Assembly: GCA_037039685.1 (NCBI GenBank) | Contig: JAWNGF010000007.1 | Span: 434,001-498,000, forward strand | Length of the DNA: 64,000 nt | Reading direction: 5' to 3' | DNA from: Ceratobasidium sp. AG-K | Taxonomy: Eukaryota; Basidiomycota; Agaricomycetes; Cantharellales; Ceratobasidiaceae | Shown here: positions 41,667-52,479 of the stretch, piece by piece | Numbering within the stretch: position 1 is the first letter of the stretch | How the letters are laid out: each line of letters opens with the position of its first letter | Made by a program: the position numbers and the translations under genes | The notes under the pieces: model-generated | The model's input: only the letters and a program-made list of their open reading frames with translations | Databases searched by the model: none | Told to the model about the DNA's origin: nothing

Positions 41667-42680
41667 TGTTGCAACCCTCTATGCCAGTTGACCGACAACA
41701 GTGACCGTTCTTGCCTTAGTCATAGAGACTGGCCTTGATATGCCTTATAGGCTCCTTAGACCGTTTGCTAAGTTGCTAGTGCAACCTTAGTGTCAATACT
41801 GATGATGGCCAAAGGCCCACTAAGATGAGAGACAAAGGCTTGTAAGGCCTTTGGGACTTAGAGTGCACTCTGAGGGGAGAGATGACAAGGCAAAGCAAGC
41901 TGGAGTAAGTCCGTGCTTGCTAGCCAGTATATATAGTCAGAGGCAAAAAAGCCTCAAAGTGGTATGATACATAAACTGGCCAATCAGGTGCCAGTATCAG
42001 TCAGCAATCAAAGAGTCCTTCTAGATAGAACATCTAGAAGGACGATGCTTCCAAGAGAAACATCCAGAAGACAGCAAGGCCATATTGTTGTGAGCCAGCT
42101 CCCTCCATTGGACTCGCCTGTCGTCTCGCCCGCCTGTCTCTTCTGTTATGTTGTATTTCTGTTTCTGTTTGCTGCGTTGCCACCTTCTTGTGGTTATCCT
42201 GTTACATTGTGTAACGCGGCTGTGCATTGTACAAGTCATGTCTGTTCATACAGCATGACTCATATGGACACTCCTGATTGGTAGACTGTTTTGACTCTTG
42301 TGGCTGCACTTTGTATGACTTGGCCACGTCTTGATTATATATAGAGGACCAACAAGCCTGGAAACCCCAGCTTGTTTTGTCTCATCAAACATCCCCTTTT
42401 GAGTTACACTTTGAACCACCCCTACCCTCAAGAGCCTACAGATGCTTAAGTGTGTTGCGGTTCAAGAGGTCACTTAGGTCTTAGTGCCGTCCACTCTCCA
42501 TTGCGGCTTGTCTCATAGCAACTTAGAAGAAGCTGACGACACATATGGGCCAAGGTGACACATCATCCATACACTGCACTAAACATGGGAGAGGGCGCTA
42601 CATTGTACATAGGGCACTTAAGGCGCCAGAGTCCAAGACACGCAGCCAGAGTCCAAGGATGTCGTACATGGGTCACAACA
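41667..42680 (-). repeat. E4 5' LTR, interrupted by a solo LTR
   Basis: + strand TGTTGCAACCC...GGTCACAACA. The solo LTR at 42086-42541 and its duplication account for the extra 461 bp relative to the 3' copy. Confidence 0.92.
42086..42541 (+). mobile_element. Solo LTR inside the E4 5' LTR
   Basis: 456 bp, TGTTGTGAGCC...GCTGACGACA, flanked by CATAT (42081-42085 and 42542-42546). Closely related to the solo LTR at 7618, in the same orientation. Confidence 0.92.
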
Positions 42681-44344
42681 GCTAGGGTGATCCACTGATT
42701 TAGGTTTAGACACCTTTTGGTCCCATCCTTGTTGATGAGGGAGAGTTCAAATCATGCTAACTCTGTTTTGATTTCTGGTCTCAGTCCTTCTTCAATTTGG
42801 TTGATGAGGGCTTCCTCCCCCCAGTTCACATTGACCATATGAAAGCGGAATTTGGTTGCATAATTGACTGCCAAGTTGACCTGTTTGCATTTCCAAACAT
42901 CAGCTTCTGCTTTAGCCTTTTTGTTAGGGTTGCTGAATTGTTCCATAAAGTGTGCCTTGAATGTTTCCCATGACATCAGGTTTGGGTCCAGGACTCCTGT
43001 GTTCATAGATTGGAGCAGTACCTGCACCCAATGGGTGGCGGAGCGGTTATCCAATTTGAAATTTGCCAGGGCTTCCCTGATCCTTTCTTGTCCAGAGCTA
43101 TATTGGTCACCAAGCCAAACAAAGTAACTCTCCATTTGGGTAATGAACATCTCTGCTCCTTCTCCTTTCTTTCCATTGCAGGCTTCTGGTCTAGTGACCT
43201 TAGGTTGTCTTGGTGAGCTTCCGACTTGAGAGTTGAGCAAGCGCTGGAGTCTTTGCTATAGATTGTTGATTCTTGTGGATTCGGCCTCTGGTGCAGATTG
43301 TTCACTTGGCGCGTGTAATGAGGCTTCGTTGACTTCCTCCCTCAGGTTGGTGATGGAATGTTCCATAGTTGCCACTTGTTTGTTTAACATTGTGAATCCT
43401 TCCCTAACTTGCTCAATTCCTTGAGTCACTGCTTTGTTCCACTGAAGCTGTCCTTGGCGTGTAGTGTCAAGGTCTTGTTGTACATTCATTATGAGTCCTT
43501 GGGTGTTTGTGACTTTGTTTCGGATGGTGTCTACTTCTCTTCCTGTGAGGTAACTGTTATGATCAGCATTTTGGGTGGAATTAAGAATAGCTGTAAGGGA
43601 CTGTTGTATTCCTCTAATCATGTTGTTAAAAACCTCTTGGTTGTTAGCTAGTACTCTTGCTTCTTTTTCTCATCCAGTGATTCTTTGTGTAAGACCCACT
43701 CTTAGACCTTCAATCACTCTTAGTGTTGCGTTGTGACATCTGATCAGGAGGTTGTCTAGTTTGTCTAAACTTTGTATGGCAGTTCTTTGAGTACTAGAAG
43801 AACTATTGCTAATAGGTTGTGGATCAGTGGAAGATACTGCTGCTGGGGTTACCAGTGGTGGCAGTCTTTCAGGTCAAGATAAAGGAATAGCACCCATGTT
43901 GGTGATTGTTCCCAAGATGCGTGGGACCTGTGGTGTAGGTGGAGGACATATCAGAATTAGGGAGACACCTCTGTGGGACTTGGGCTGGGAGGAAAAATAG
44001 CCGAAGTCGAATCCTCAACAAGGGGCTGTTCCATCAGACGAGATGGTAATCAGTTCTGGTTCCAGTACATAACTTTTGTCGCCGGGTTCTTGATTTTCTT
44101 CCTGAGGATGTTCTTCAAGTAATGATACTTCTGGTTGGAATGTTCCTGGTACTGTATTTTGGCTAGGTACTCTTGATGGGACTGGACCCCCCACATGTGT
44201 ATGTGCAAGTGCGCTTTTGCTGAGTGATGAGGATGGTCTAGCGGCTTTACTAGGACCTCTTCGTGTACTTGCGGTGGACGCAGGTCTTGAGACTGTGTCT
44301 TCTTGTAATCCTTGTTCAACCAGTGTTGAGTTGTTTGTGGACAT
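42681..44344 (-). pseudogene. E3 gag, 5' part, broken
   Basis: Starts at ATG 44344 ('MSTNNSTLVEQG'). Pieces are 44015-44344, 43256-43621 and 42752-43240. The last contains a capsid core with 'GKKGEGAEMFITQMESYF', as in E5/E6. Several stops and frameshifts lie between 43620 and 44015. E4 interrupts it at 42681 (GCTAG), and the remainder lies at 19346-19605. Confidence 0.85.
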
Positions 44345-44351
44345 GGTGTGA

Positions 44352-44363
44352 AGCTTGTTTTGT
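44352..44363 (-). promoter_or_regulatory. E3 primer-binding site (self-priming)
   Basis: Pairs 12/12 with the LTR block at 44527-44538 (sense AGCTTGTTTTGT). Confidence 0.65.
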
Positions 44364-44365
44364 AA

Positions 44366-44603
44366 TGTTGTGAGCTTCTTCTTAGCGGCAAATGAGACAG
44401 GATGCAAGGGAGAGTGAACAGCACTAAGACCTAAGTTACCATTTGAACCGCAACACACTTAAGTGTCTGTAGGCTCCTTGAGGGTAGGGGTGATTCAAAG
44501 GGTCACTCAGAAGTATGGATGACAAGACAAAACAAGCTGGGGTAACCAGGCTTGTTGGTTTTCTATATATATTCAGAAAGCGGCTGAGTCAAACAAGGCA
44601 AAG
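44366..44603 (-). repeat. E3 5' LTR, inner part
   Basis: + strand begins TGTTGTGAGC. Interrupted by E7 after CAAAG (44599-44603). The remainder lies at 51553-51775. Confidence 0.9.
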
Positions 44604-45017
44604 TGTCATGAGCTGACTAAGCTCAGACATTGTATTCTGATTTTATATATATTTTTTTCCGAACACTTTCCTTTTTTGGTACAAATGTCCTCTAGCGCTT
44701 AACTTGTATCAGGTGATGTATTTGTCTTTTCATTTGATATTGGTGATGCTTCCGGAACTTCCAGAATGTCGAGTCATATCTCTTATCTCGCTTATCATTG
44801 GTTGTACTTGGCTTTCCCACACTGATAGATGATGACGTGGCCTTGATCCCTCATGTATATACACCCAGAGGTCAAGCCAGTTAACAACAAGGCTTGACCT
44901 CCTTTCCACTAGGACTTGCTCAATCAAATCCTCTAACTATCACTACTCCTTGGGTTCTAAGACTTGTCTAAGTCGAACCCCTTAACTTTATACACCTAAT
45001 TGACCCAAGTCGGGACA
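44604..45017 (+). repeat. E7 5' LTR
   Basis: TGTCATGAGCTGAC...AAGTCGGGACA. TATA-like TGTATATA near 44854. AAGGCTTGACCT (44889-44900) is the probable transcript start. Confidence 0.92.
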
Positions 45018-45502
45018 TTAGGTCAAGCCTTTTAAAGAGCATCAGCCTTAAAGCTCCTGCTTTTCCACCAAGTAGATAGAATGTACATGGGAAAACGGGC
45101 ATAGTACAATGGACGAAGAGCTATACTTGATATAGACCAGTAGTCCCACGTCGCTATACGCTGTCAGTGAACCCAATTGTTATCCTCTTTCGGGTCATAG
45201 CGGCTTTAGTCAGCTAAATACACCCTTACTCTGTTATACACTGTCGCTATCACGCCCGCCCAAGGCTGTTGATAACTGATAAGATCAGAAAAGGAGTATA
45301 TAAAGCAAAAGCTTAGCGTCTAGCACCCTTCACATCCAAATCAACATCTCGAGGAAGCCAGATCCTCTCAAGCAAAACTGGAAAGTGGTCGGAGCACCAC
45401 CCAAGTTAACACTCTCATCCATCAAGAACCACATCAACTTGTTGTTTCCATCAGTACGCACTAAAAAAGGACTAATTAGTAACTAACTAATTAACCTTAA
45501 AA
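45018..45502 (+). promoter_or_regulatory. E7 leader with self-primer binding site
   Basis: AGGTCAAGCCTT at 45020-45031 pairs 12/12 with AAGGCTTGACCT at 44889-44900. The rest (about 470 nt) holds no ORF that I can support. Confidence 0.7.
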
Positions 45503-46314
45503 GTGTTTCCCGCATTCTTTAGCCTCTGCAAAGCAGTCTTTAGACTAAAAGATTTTGTACTTGATCTAGACACCAAAGTCAACGAATTAAACAGTCAAAT
45601 TGAAGTACTAGAAGAAGATCAAGTCAAACAAGCAGAGGATTTAAGGGTCGAACGTACCAGAAACGACAAAAACCACAATCAACTTGAAGCTGACTATCAA
45701 TCTCTTCATTCAAGGCTCGAGTTCATCGAAATTAACCTCGACAACACAAACAAGCAACAAGCCAATCAAGATTGTGTCCAAAGCATAAATCTAGCTGACA
45801 CGAATATTGAAGTCAAGCGCCTGCAAGAACAAACCCGCCTCTTGATTGAAAATTGCGACCAACTTATCAAAATCCAAGAAAAACACACTTGAAAGGTCAA
45901 AACCCTCATCAACAACAACAAACGTCAGTGGCGTACTATCGAAACCCTTAAAGACAAAATCAAGGGCAAATACTGTCATCTCGCAGCAGAAGTGCGTATT
46001 CCTATTAACCAGGATTACCACCTTCTAAATCACCTTAATACCATCACACCCAACCCTTTTCAGTGGGACCAAGACCTCAACTCACACAGGAACAACACAG
46101 GGAACAGCTTAGACTAGAGTCCCTAAAACTCTTTATTGAAGACGTTCATCGCAACTACATATACAAACAGTACGACAAACTAGGAGTAATCAACGCGTTG
46201 TTCTTGGAGGACGAAAATCTTGAATTGATATTTTTGAGAAGTTTGCGCATTATTAAAGACAGAAGGGTTCAAAGAAGAATCTGTGATATTTTGTACAGCC
46301 TTGGATCCCAATAA
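45503..46314 (+). pseudogene. E7 upstream ORF, coiled-coil-like, broken
   Basis: An open frame 45503-45892 (no ATG; the first possible codon is GTG) encodes a long, highly charged heptad-type helix. It continues after a TGA at 45890 in the same frame to about 46110. A second frame, 46063-46314, reads on with helical, charged residues and ends 24 bases before the gag ATG. Either this is the N-terminal coiled coil of a longer ancestral gag, broken by one frameshift and two stops, or it is a separate upstream ORF. Other elements carry their coiled coil inside gag, which favours the first reading. Confidence 0.45.
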
Positions 46315-46338
46315 ATCTACCTTTTTCCCGGCTCCAAT

Positions 46339-47691
46339 ATGTTGAGAGCCCCATCACCTAGTCAAGGGGGATTTACCCAAATTTCAGCAACATCTGGACC
46401 CAATGTAGTTGCACATGCAATCAATGCCTTAATAGACGAAGTGCAAAAAATTAACGGCCATATTAATGCCTTAAATGGTATCACCTCTACCCTAGAACAG
46501 GGAATCAACAATAACATTGCAGATATCCTTGTAATTCAAAGTCAAACTGCACAAATTGCACCCCTTCACCAATTAATGAATGCGGTGTCTCAGTCACTTG
46601 CAAACCTGGGTGCAACACCCTCCACCACTGCGTCAACAACCACCCCAGGATACAAACTCAAAATGCATCTCCCAGAAGAATTTTCTGGAGATGTAGATAA
46701 ATTTGATGAGTTTAAGTCGCAATGTACTTTGTACATAAATCACACATCCCCACAAGCAACCACAGAACAAAAAATCACTTATATCATGGGTTATTGCAAG
46801 GGGCCTGCCTATGTATGGATGCAACCTGGAATTGATGTAGACATGGCAAGAAGGGGAGCAACAAATTGGCTACACGACATGGATGAATTCTGGAACAAAA
46901 TGCAAGCCAGGTTCGGCGATGTTCACAAGATCGACTGATATAGGCAACTATACAAGAAATTGATCCAGAAGAACTCTGTCCAAGATTATCTACGAGACTT
47001 TGTTACTTATTCATCGGTACTTGGGTACACTGATCGAGTACTTTGTGATGATTTCTATGACGGTCTTAAAGATGAAATCAAGATGGCCATGGTGTCACAG
47101 AACTTTAAACCCCATGAAGCAACAAGGACATTCAACCAAGTTCGCAAAAGAGCCCTGGAAATTGACTCCACAATGAATGCCATTAACGCACCAAAGAAAT
47201 TGCAAAGCCCACAAACCAGCACTTTGAAACAAACTACTTCCAAGACAACCACAAGCACTCCAAACACCTCACTGGGTCAAAGATTCAACATAAACAATCA
47301 TGTCTTTATGTCAAAACCTACAGGGGGAGTGCAATACGGCAAAATCTCAAGCATTACCAGAAACGCCAAGGGCCGTCCAGTTCTACAGATCTCCTGGGAC
47401 GATGGGACAAAAGGAAATGTCCCTTTTGGAGCGATTCAAAAAGACACCCGAACCAGTACCTTCAACGCTCCTATTGTTCAATCACCCAAATTGTCCACTC
47501 CTGCTAAAGACCCTAATGCAATGGATCTTGATGGAAAAGGAAAAGGACCAATGATTTGCTTCACCTGCGGCGGCAAGGGACACTCAGCAAGAGTCTGTCC
47601 TTCCAAGAACACAGCCTCAGGGTTTGAAGCTCAGATTGAAGAAATCTCTTCAGACATCGAATTGGGAAAAGACGTCACCGAGGCTTATTAA
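46339..47691 (+). pseudogene. E7 gag, one nonsense codon
   Basis: ATG 46339, one frame to TAA 47691, with TGA at 46936 ('HKID*YRQLY') where an Arg is likely. Capsid core 'FSGDVDKFDEFKSQCTLYI' near 46681 to about 47170. A Thr/Ser-rich linker is followed by a Tudor/chromo-like beta segment (47300-47440; assignment uncertain). CCHC knuckle 'CFTCGGKGHSARVC' near 47560-47600. It ends in an acidic tail leading to GGGAAAA. Confidence 0.88.
47664..47670 (+). promoter_or_regulatory. E7 -1 frameshift heptamer GGGAAAA
   Basis: In the gag frame it reads G-GGA-AAA, 18 nt before the gag stop. From here the -1 frame is open without a stop into the pol ATG at 47727. Confidence 0.75.
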
Positions 47692-50600
47692 GGAGCCAAG
47701 TACTTGGTGATATATTAGCTAGTAATATGGATGAACTAGAAATCATGTCAATATCAAATGAAAACCAATTATACCTTGATTTCACCGCTCATCCACTAGC
47801 TACGGCTCCTGATTCTAAGTCAGTTAACAGATCAAAAAAATTCTCTGGACAAGCACTCCTTGATTGCGGCGCAACCTCCTGTTTCATCAACCCTTCCCTA
47901 GCAAAAGGGGCAAACCTTCCCCTTTTCCAACACAAAAAACCAAAGACTCTGCGAGTTATAGACAGGCAAGAAGTTTTGTCTGGAAAAGTCACCCACTATA
48001 CCAAATTTAAACTTGCCATTGGAACACATTCCAGTGAAATAGAATGTCATGTCAAAAACATTGGAAGACACCCCATCGTACTCGGGATGTCATGGCTCAA
48101 GAAACATAACCCACAAATTAATTGGAAAAATAGGACAATTGCATACACAAGCAAATTCTGCTCAAAAAACTGCTTAGAAATCCCATCTACACTCCAAATT
48201 GCAGCCGAAACTACATTACCAGAGGAATACAAAGAGTTTGCAGATGTATTTGACGAGTCCAGATTAGAAGAACTCCCACCTCACAGGCCAACTGACATTA
48301 CGCTCAACCTCCTACCAGAAGCTAAACTAAAGCACAGCCCTATTTACAAAACATCCCCAGCTGAAGACAAAGAAATGAAGAAAGTACTAGAAACCCTTAT
48401 CCAAAGGGGACACATTCAGATTTCTAAGTCTCCTTTGGCTTCCCCAGTTCTATTTGTCAAAAAACCACATCCAGAAGATCCAAACAACCCGGAGTTACAC
48501 TTTTGCGTTGACTACAGATATGTGAATTTGCTATGCAAATTCAACGCAAGTGGAATACCTCTACTGGACCAATGGTTAAGGGCCCTGGAAGGATTTGTCA
48601 TTGGCACCACTCTAGACTTGGCACAGGGATTCCATCAAACCCGAATAGCAGCAGGCCATGAATGGAAAACAGCATTCAAAACTCAATACGGCATGTATGA
48701 ATGGAAAGTCATGCCCTTTGGTCTCAAAAACGCTCCATCAAGCTTCCAGTCCCTAATGAACTCTATATTCAGGGACATTATGGGGGTTTTTGTACTCGTA
48801 TACATTGATGATATCTTCGTTTTTTCCAAACGAGTTGAAGATCATCCAGGACACGTGAAAGAGGTGCTAAGAAGACTAAGGGAACACAAGTTGATTGCAA
48901 AATTGAGGAAATGCAAGTTCCACCAAACCAAACTGGACTGGGTAGGATTGGTCATTTCCAATAAAGGAATCGAAACAGATCAGGAAAAGGTCACGGCGGC
49001 TATGAATTGGAAAGCACCCAAGAATGTCAAACAAGTTCAAGAGTTCCTAGGATTCGTCAATTTCTATTGAAGATTCATTCAAGACTTTGCCAGCAAAGCC
49101 AGACCTCTATATAACCTACTTAAGAAGGATCAAAATTGGCAGTGGACAAGCAAAGAACAAGAGGCCATGAATGCACTAAAAGAAGCTCTTAAGGTGGCAC
49201 CTGTAATGATGCAGCCCAATCAAAATAAGGAATTTTTCCTTGAGACAGATGCGTCGGGATTTGCCACAGGAGCAGTTTTATCTCAGAAGGATGAAGAAGG
49301 GAAATTACACCCTGTAGCTTTCCTTTCTAAATCACTGAATCTGGCTGAACAAAACTACGACATTTTTGACAAAGAACTATTAGAAATTATTAGAGCCTTC
49401 AAAGAATGGCAGCACTTACGTCAAGGCACAGAAAAAGCCATCCAAGTGATAACAGATCACAAAAATTTGGAATACTTCTCTTCATCCAAACAATTGAACC
49501 AACGCCAAATCCGCTGGATGAATTTCTTAGTGGACTTCAACTTCCAAATCTTGTACAGGCCAGGAAACCAAAACAAAAAAGCAGACATCCTCTCGAGGCG
49601 ATATGACCTAGAACCTTTGGGGGGGGTAGAGAACCAAGTTCTCCTCAAACCAGACATTTTTATTTTGGCTATTACCCCTGACCAGGAGATTAACGATCTA
49701 ATCAGAGAAACAATCCTTGAAGATCCCAGACTAGAGGAAGCCCACAATAAGCTGAGAAATGGAGAAAAAGTCAAAGATTGGGAATACAGAGAAGGACTCC
49801 TAATGTTCAAAGGAAAGATCTTTGTCCCCAAGGATGAAACCGTCAGAAACCTGATATTGGAATTGCGGCATGACAATATTACAGCTGGGCATCCTGGACA
49901 AGCAAGAACATTGGAATTGGTCTCAAGAACTTACTACTGGCCAACCATGAAGAAATTTGTCAACTCTTATGTGTCACACTGCGAAACATGCATTCGAGTT
50001 AAACCATTGAACCAACTCCCCACAGGACTACTGCGTCCTTTACATATTCCTGAGAGACCTTGGGAAGAGATCTCCTACGACATGATTGTAGGGCTCCCAG
50101 AATCAGAAGGATATGACGCAATCTTGACAGTGGTAGATCGGTTCTCCAAGATGGCACATTATCTCCCTTGCAAATCAACGGCCACAGCAGTAGACATAGC
50201 CAATATCTTTGTTGCAAACATTTGGAAACTTCACGGCACCCCAAAAGCAACAGTCTTGGATAGAGGATCCACTCTCAACTTGAAGTTCATTAGCCATCTG
50301 TACAAACGGTTGGACGTAAAACCTACCTTCAGCACAGCCTACGATCCAAGGACAGACGGACAGTCAGAACGGGCAAACCAAGTCGTTGAAATCTTTATCA
50401 GGGCCTTTGTCAACCATAGGCAAAACAACTGGGTGGCCCTGCTCCCTATGGCAGAATTTGCTTACAACAATGGAATCCAAGCATCCACTGGCAAAACCCC
50501 TTTCCAAATCTGCCAGGGTTTCAACCCTAGAATGAACATCGGGGAAGAATCAGACTATACTGTTCCTGAAGCTGATACCCATGCGGAATTCCTGTTGAAA

Positions 50601-51125
50601 GGATACGACGAAGTTAAAGCCGCCCTCATCCTAGCAAATCAGTCCTATAAACACCACTTTGATAAAGGAGCCAAAGGACCAGAAGAGATAAACCCGGGAG
50701 ATAAAGTCTGGCTTAATCATCAGAACATTTCCACAGACAGACCCTCAGTAAAACTCTCCCACAAAGTTTTAGGCCCTTACAAAGTAATGGAAAAAGTAGG
50801 GACTCATGCCTTTAGACTGGAATTACCAAAATCTATGAAGATTCATCCTGTCTTCCATGTCGTGCTGCTCAAGAAATTCCACCCTGATCCCCATGGCCGC
50901 AAACCCGCTCAACCACCCCCTATTGTCACACAAGAAGGAGAAGAAGAATGGGAAGTCAAAGAGATCCTTAATTCCAAGAAAATCCGCCGTCAACTCCACT
51001 ATTACGTTAAGTGGAAAGGATACTCTCATGCAGACAACTCTTGGCAATCAAAGGAAGATCTCAAGAACGCTCCTGAACTGGTTGATAAATTTCACAAACT
51101 CCACCCCACCGTGCCAGGCCCTTAG
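47671..51125 (+). pseudogene. E7 pol, one nonsense codon
   Basis: Open from the frameshift site, first Met 47727. Protease motif 'LLDCGATSCFI' near 47850, with Cys in place of the usual Ser after Asp. RT 'YIDDIFVFSK' near 48800. A single TGA at 49068 in 'NFY*RFIQDF', where relatives read Arg. RNase H 'FFLETDASGFATGAVLS' near 49230. Integrase zinc module near 49868-49990, then 'YDMIVGLPES', 'DRGSTLNLKF' and 'SERANQ'. Chromodomain at the extreme C-terminus (50940-51110) with 'VKWKGYSHADNSWQ', the full aromatic set. No extra ORF follows; the polypurine tract TTAGGAGGGGGTAA abuts the LTR. Confidence 0.93.
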
Positions 51126-51135
51126 GAGGGGGTAA

Positions 51136-51547
51136 TGTCATGAGCTGACTAAGCTCAGACATTTTATTCTGATTTTATATCTTTTTTTCCGAACACTTTC
51201 CTTTTTTGGTACAAATGTCCTCTAGTGCTTAACTTGTATCAGGTGATGTATTTGTCTTTTCATTTGATATTGGTGATGCTTCCGGAACTTCCAGAATGTC
51301 GAGTCATATCTCTTATCTCGCATATCATTGGTTGTACTCGGCTTTCCCACACTGATAGATGATGACGTGGCCTTGATCCCTCATGTATATAAACCCAGAG
51401 GTCAAGCCGGTTAACAACAAGGCTGGACCTCCTTTCCACTAGGACTTGCTCAATCAAATCCTCTAACTATCACTACTCCTTGGGTTCTAAGACTTGTCTA
51501 AGTCGAACCCCTTAACTTTATACACCTAATTGACCCAAGTCAGGACA
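51136..51547 (+). repeat. E7 3' LTR
   Basis: 412 bp, TGTCATGAGCTGAC...AAGTCAGGACA. Differs from the 5' copy by a handful of changes and a short AT indel. Confidence 0.93.
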
Positions 51548-51775
51548 CAAAGCCACACAAGTCATACATACAAGCCAACCAGGAGTGTCCAAGTGAGTCA
51601 TGCTGCATGGGCAGTCATGACTCATACAAAGCACAGCCATGTTACACAATGTAACAGGACAACCACAAGAAGGTGGCAACACAGCAAAGGAAAAGACAAA
51701 CAAACAGAACAACAAACACAAGAGCAGACAGGCAAGATGCAGGATGAGCCTGATGGAGTGAGCTGGCTCATGACA
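51548..51775 (-). repeat. E3 5' LTR, outer part
   Basis: Resumes with the duplicated CAAAG and ends GCTCATGACA. Followed by the CATGG duplication. Confidence 0.9.
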
Positions 51776-52479
51776 CATGGGCTTTCAATCATCTCAAAAG
51801 GATTAACAAAAACCCTTCCTATACCAGCAATACCAATGCAATCTACTCCTGGTCAAACATGAGGGAGGATTTTCTCCTTAACTTTAGCAATCCAATGGCA
51901 AAAGAACAGGCTTCCAGGAAACTCATGACAATCCAAATGAAGGGCCCTATCAACAATGCTCTCACTTCCTATATCACAGAGTTCAGAAGCCATAAAGCCC
52001 TTACCAATATTGGAGATACTGTGTACAAAGAAGCCTTCAAACAAGGGCTGGCACCAGAATTACTGGCAGAACTAGACACCCTATCCCTGATGAGCAACAA
52101 CATTGGAAACCTAAATTTTGAAGGACTTGTGACAGCAACCATTAAAGTGGACCAAATGCTCAAAGCAAAACAAGGGTATAGATCAACATACATCAGAGCA
52201 TATGGAGGAAGCAATCAAATTGGGCAAGGCAATAAAGGGCAAACAAGTCAAAATGGAAGAACTCAAGGCAAGAAACCAAAGTTAGTTCCTGGAGAAACCA
52301 AGAAGTGTTGTTGCCAGGAGGGAGCCTGCATCAAATGCAGATTGAAGGAACACTTTGTACAACAGTGCAAAAATGGATGGAAGGACCAAGACATTCCATC
52401 TACCAAAGGGAAGGAGAAGGCCAAGGCAGGAGACCTGGAAGAAACTAGAGATAGCAAAAAGGAGTTGGGAAAAGCCTAG
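51776..52479 (+). pseudogene. E1 gag, 3' part
   Basis: In frame with the gag piece ending at 14610. Capsid C-terminal half (51781-52190), a Gly/Asn/Gln-rich linker, and CCHC knuckle 'CIKCRLKEHFVQQC' near 52330-52370. It ends in TAG at 52477, just after GGGAAAA (52467-52473). The frame is open throughout this half. Confidence 0.88.
52467..52473 (+). promoter_or_regulatory. E1 -1 frameshift heptamer GGGAAAA
   Basis: In the gag frame it reads G-GGA-AAA, with the gag TAG two codons on. The -1 frame is open into 'MSDATQM' at 52494. Confidence 0.7.

Larger units (their letters stand above)
19606..42680 (-). mobile_element. E4: chromovirus with ORF3, split by E5
   Basis: Flanked by GCTAG (19601-19605 and 42681-42685). 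3' LTR 19606-20158 (553 bp); 5' LTR 41667-42680, which is also 553 bp once a solo LTR and its duplication are removed. E5 interrupts the fifth or sixth codon of gag. Without insertions E4 is about 8.1 kb. It is related to E2. Inactivated by stops, a frameshift and YIDN in RT. Confidence 0.93.
44604..51547 (+). mobile_element. E7: chromovirus without ORF3, few lesions
   Basis: 6944 bp, flanked by CAAAG (44599-44603 and 51548-51552) and inserted in the E3 5' LTR. LTRs 44604-45017 (414 bp) and 51136-51547 (412 bp). Gag-pol only: pol ends 10 bases before the 3' LTR. Canonical chromodomain. Distinct family from E2-E6. Confidence 0.95.
14611..51775 (-). mobile_element. E3: chromovirus with ORF3, split by E4 and E7
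   Basis: Flanked by CATGG (14606-14610 and 51776-51780) and inserted in E1 gag. 3' LTR 14611-15072; 5' LTR 44366-44603 plus 51553-51775. E4 interrupts gag at 19605/42681 and E7 interrupts the 5' LTR. Without them E3 is about 7.1 kb. It is a decayed relative of E5/E6 with stops in all genes, and RT has YIDN instead of YIDD. Confidence 0.92.

Noticed and set aside
45503..45892. Host coiled-coil gene
   Set aside because: Lies between the primer-binding site and gag of E7, within the target duplications, so it belongs to the element.
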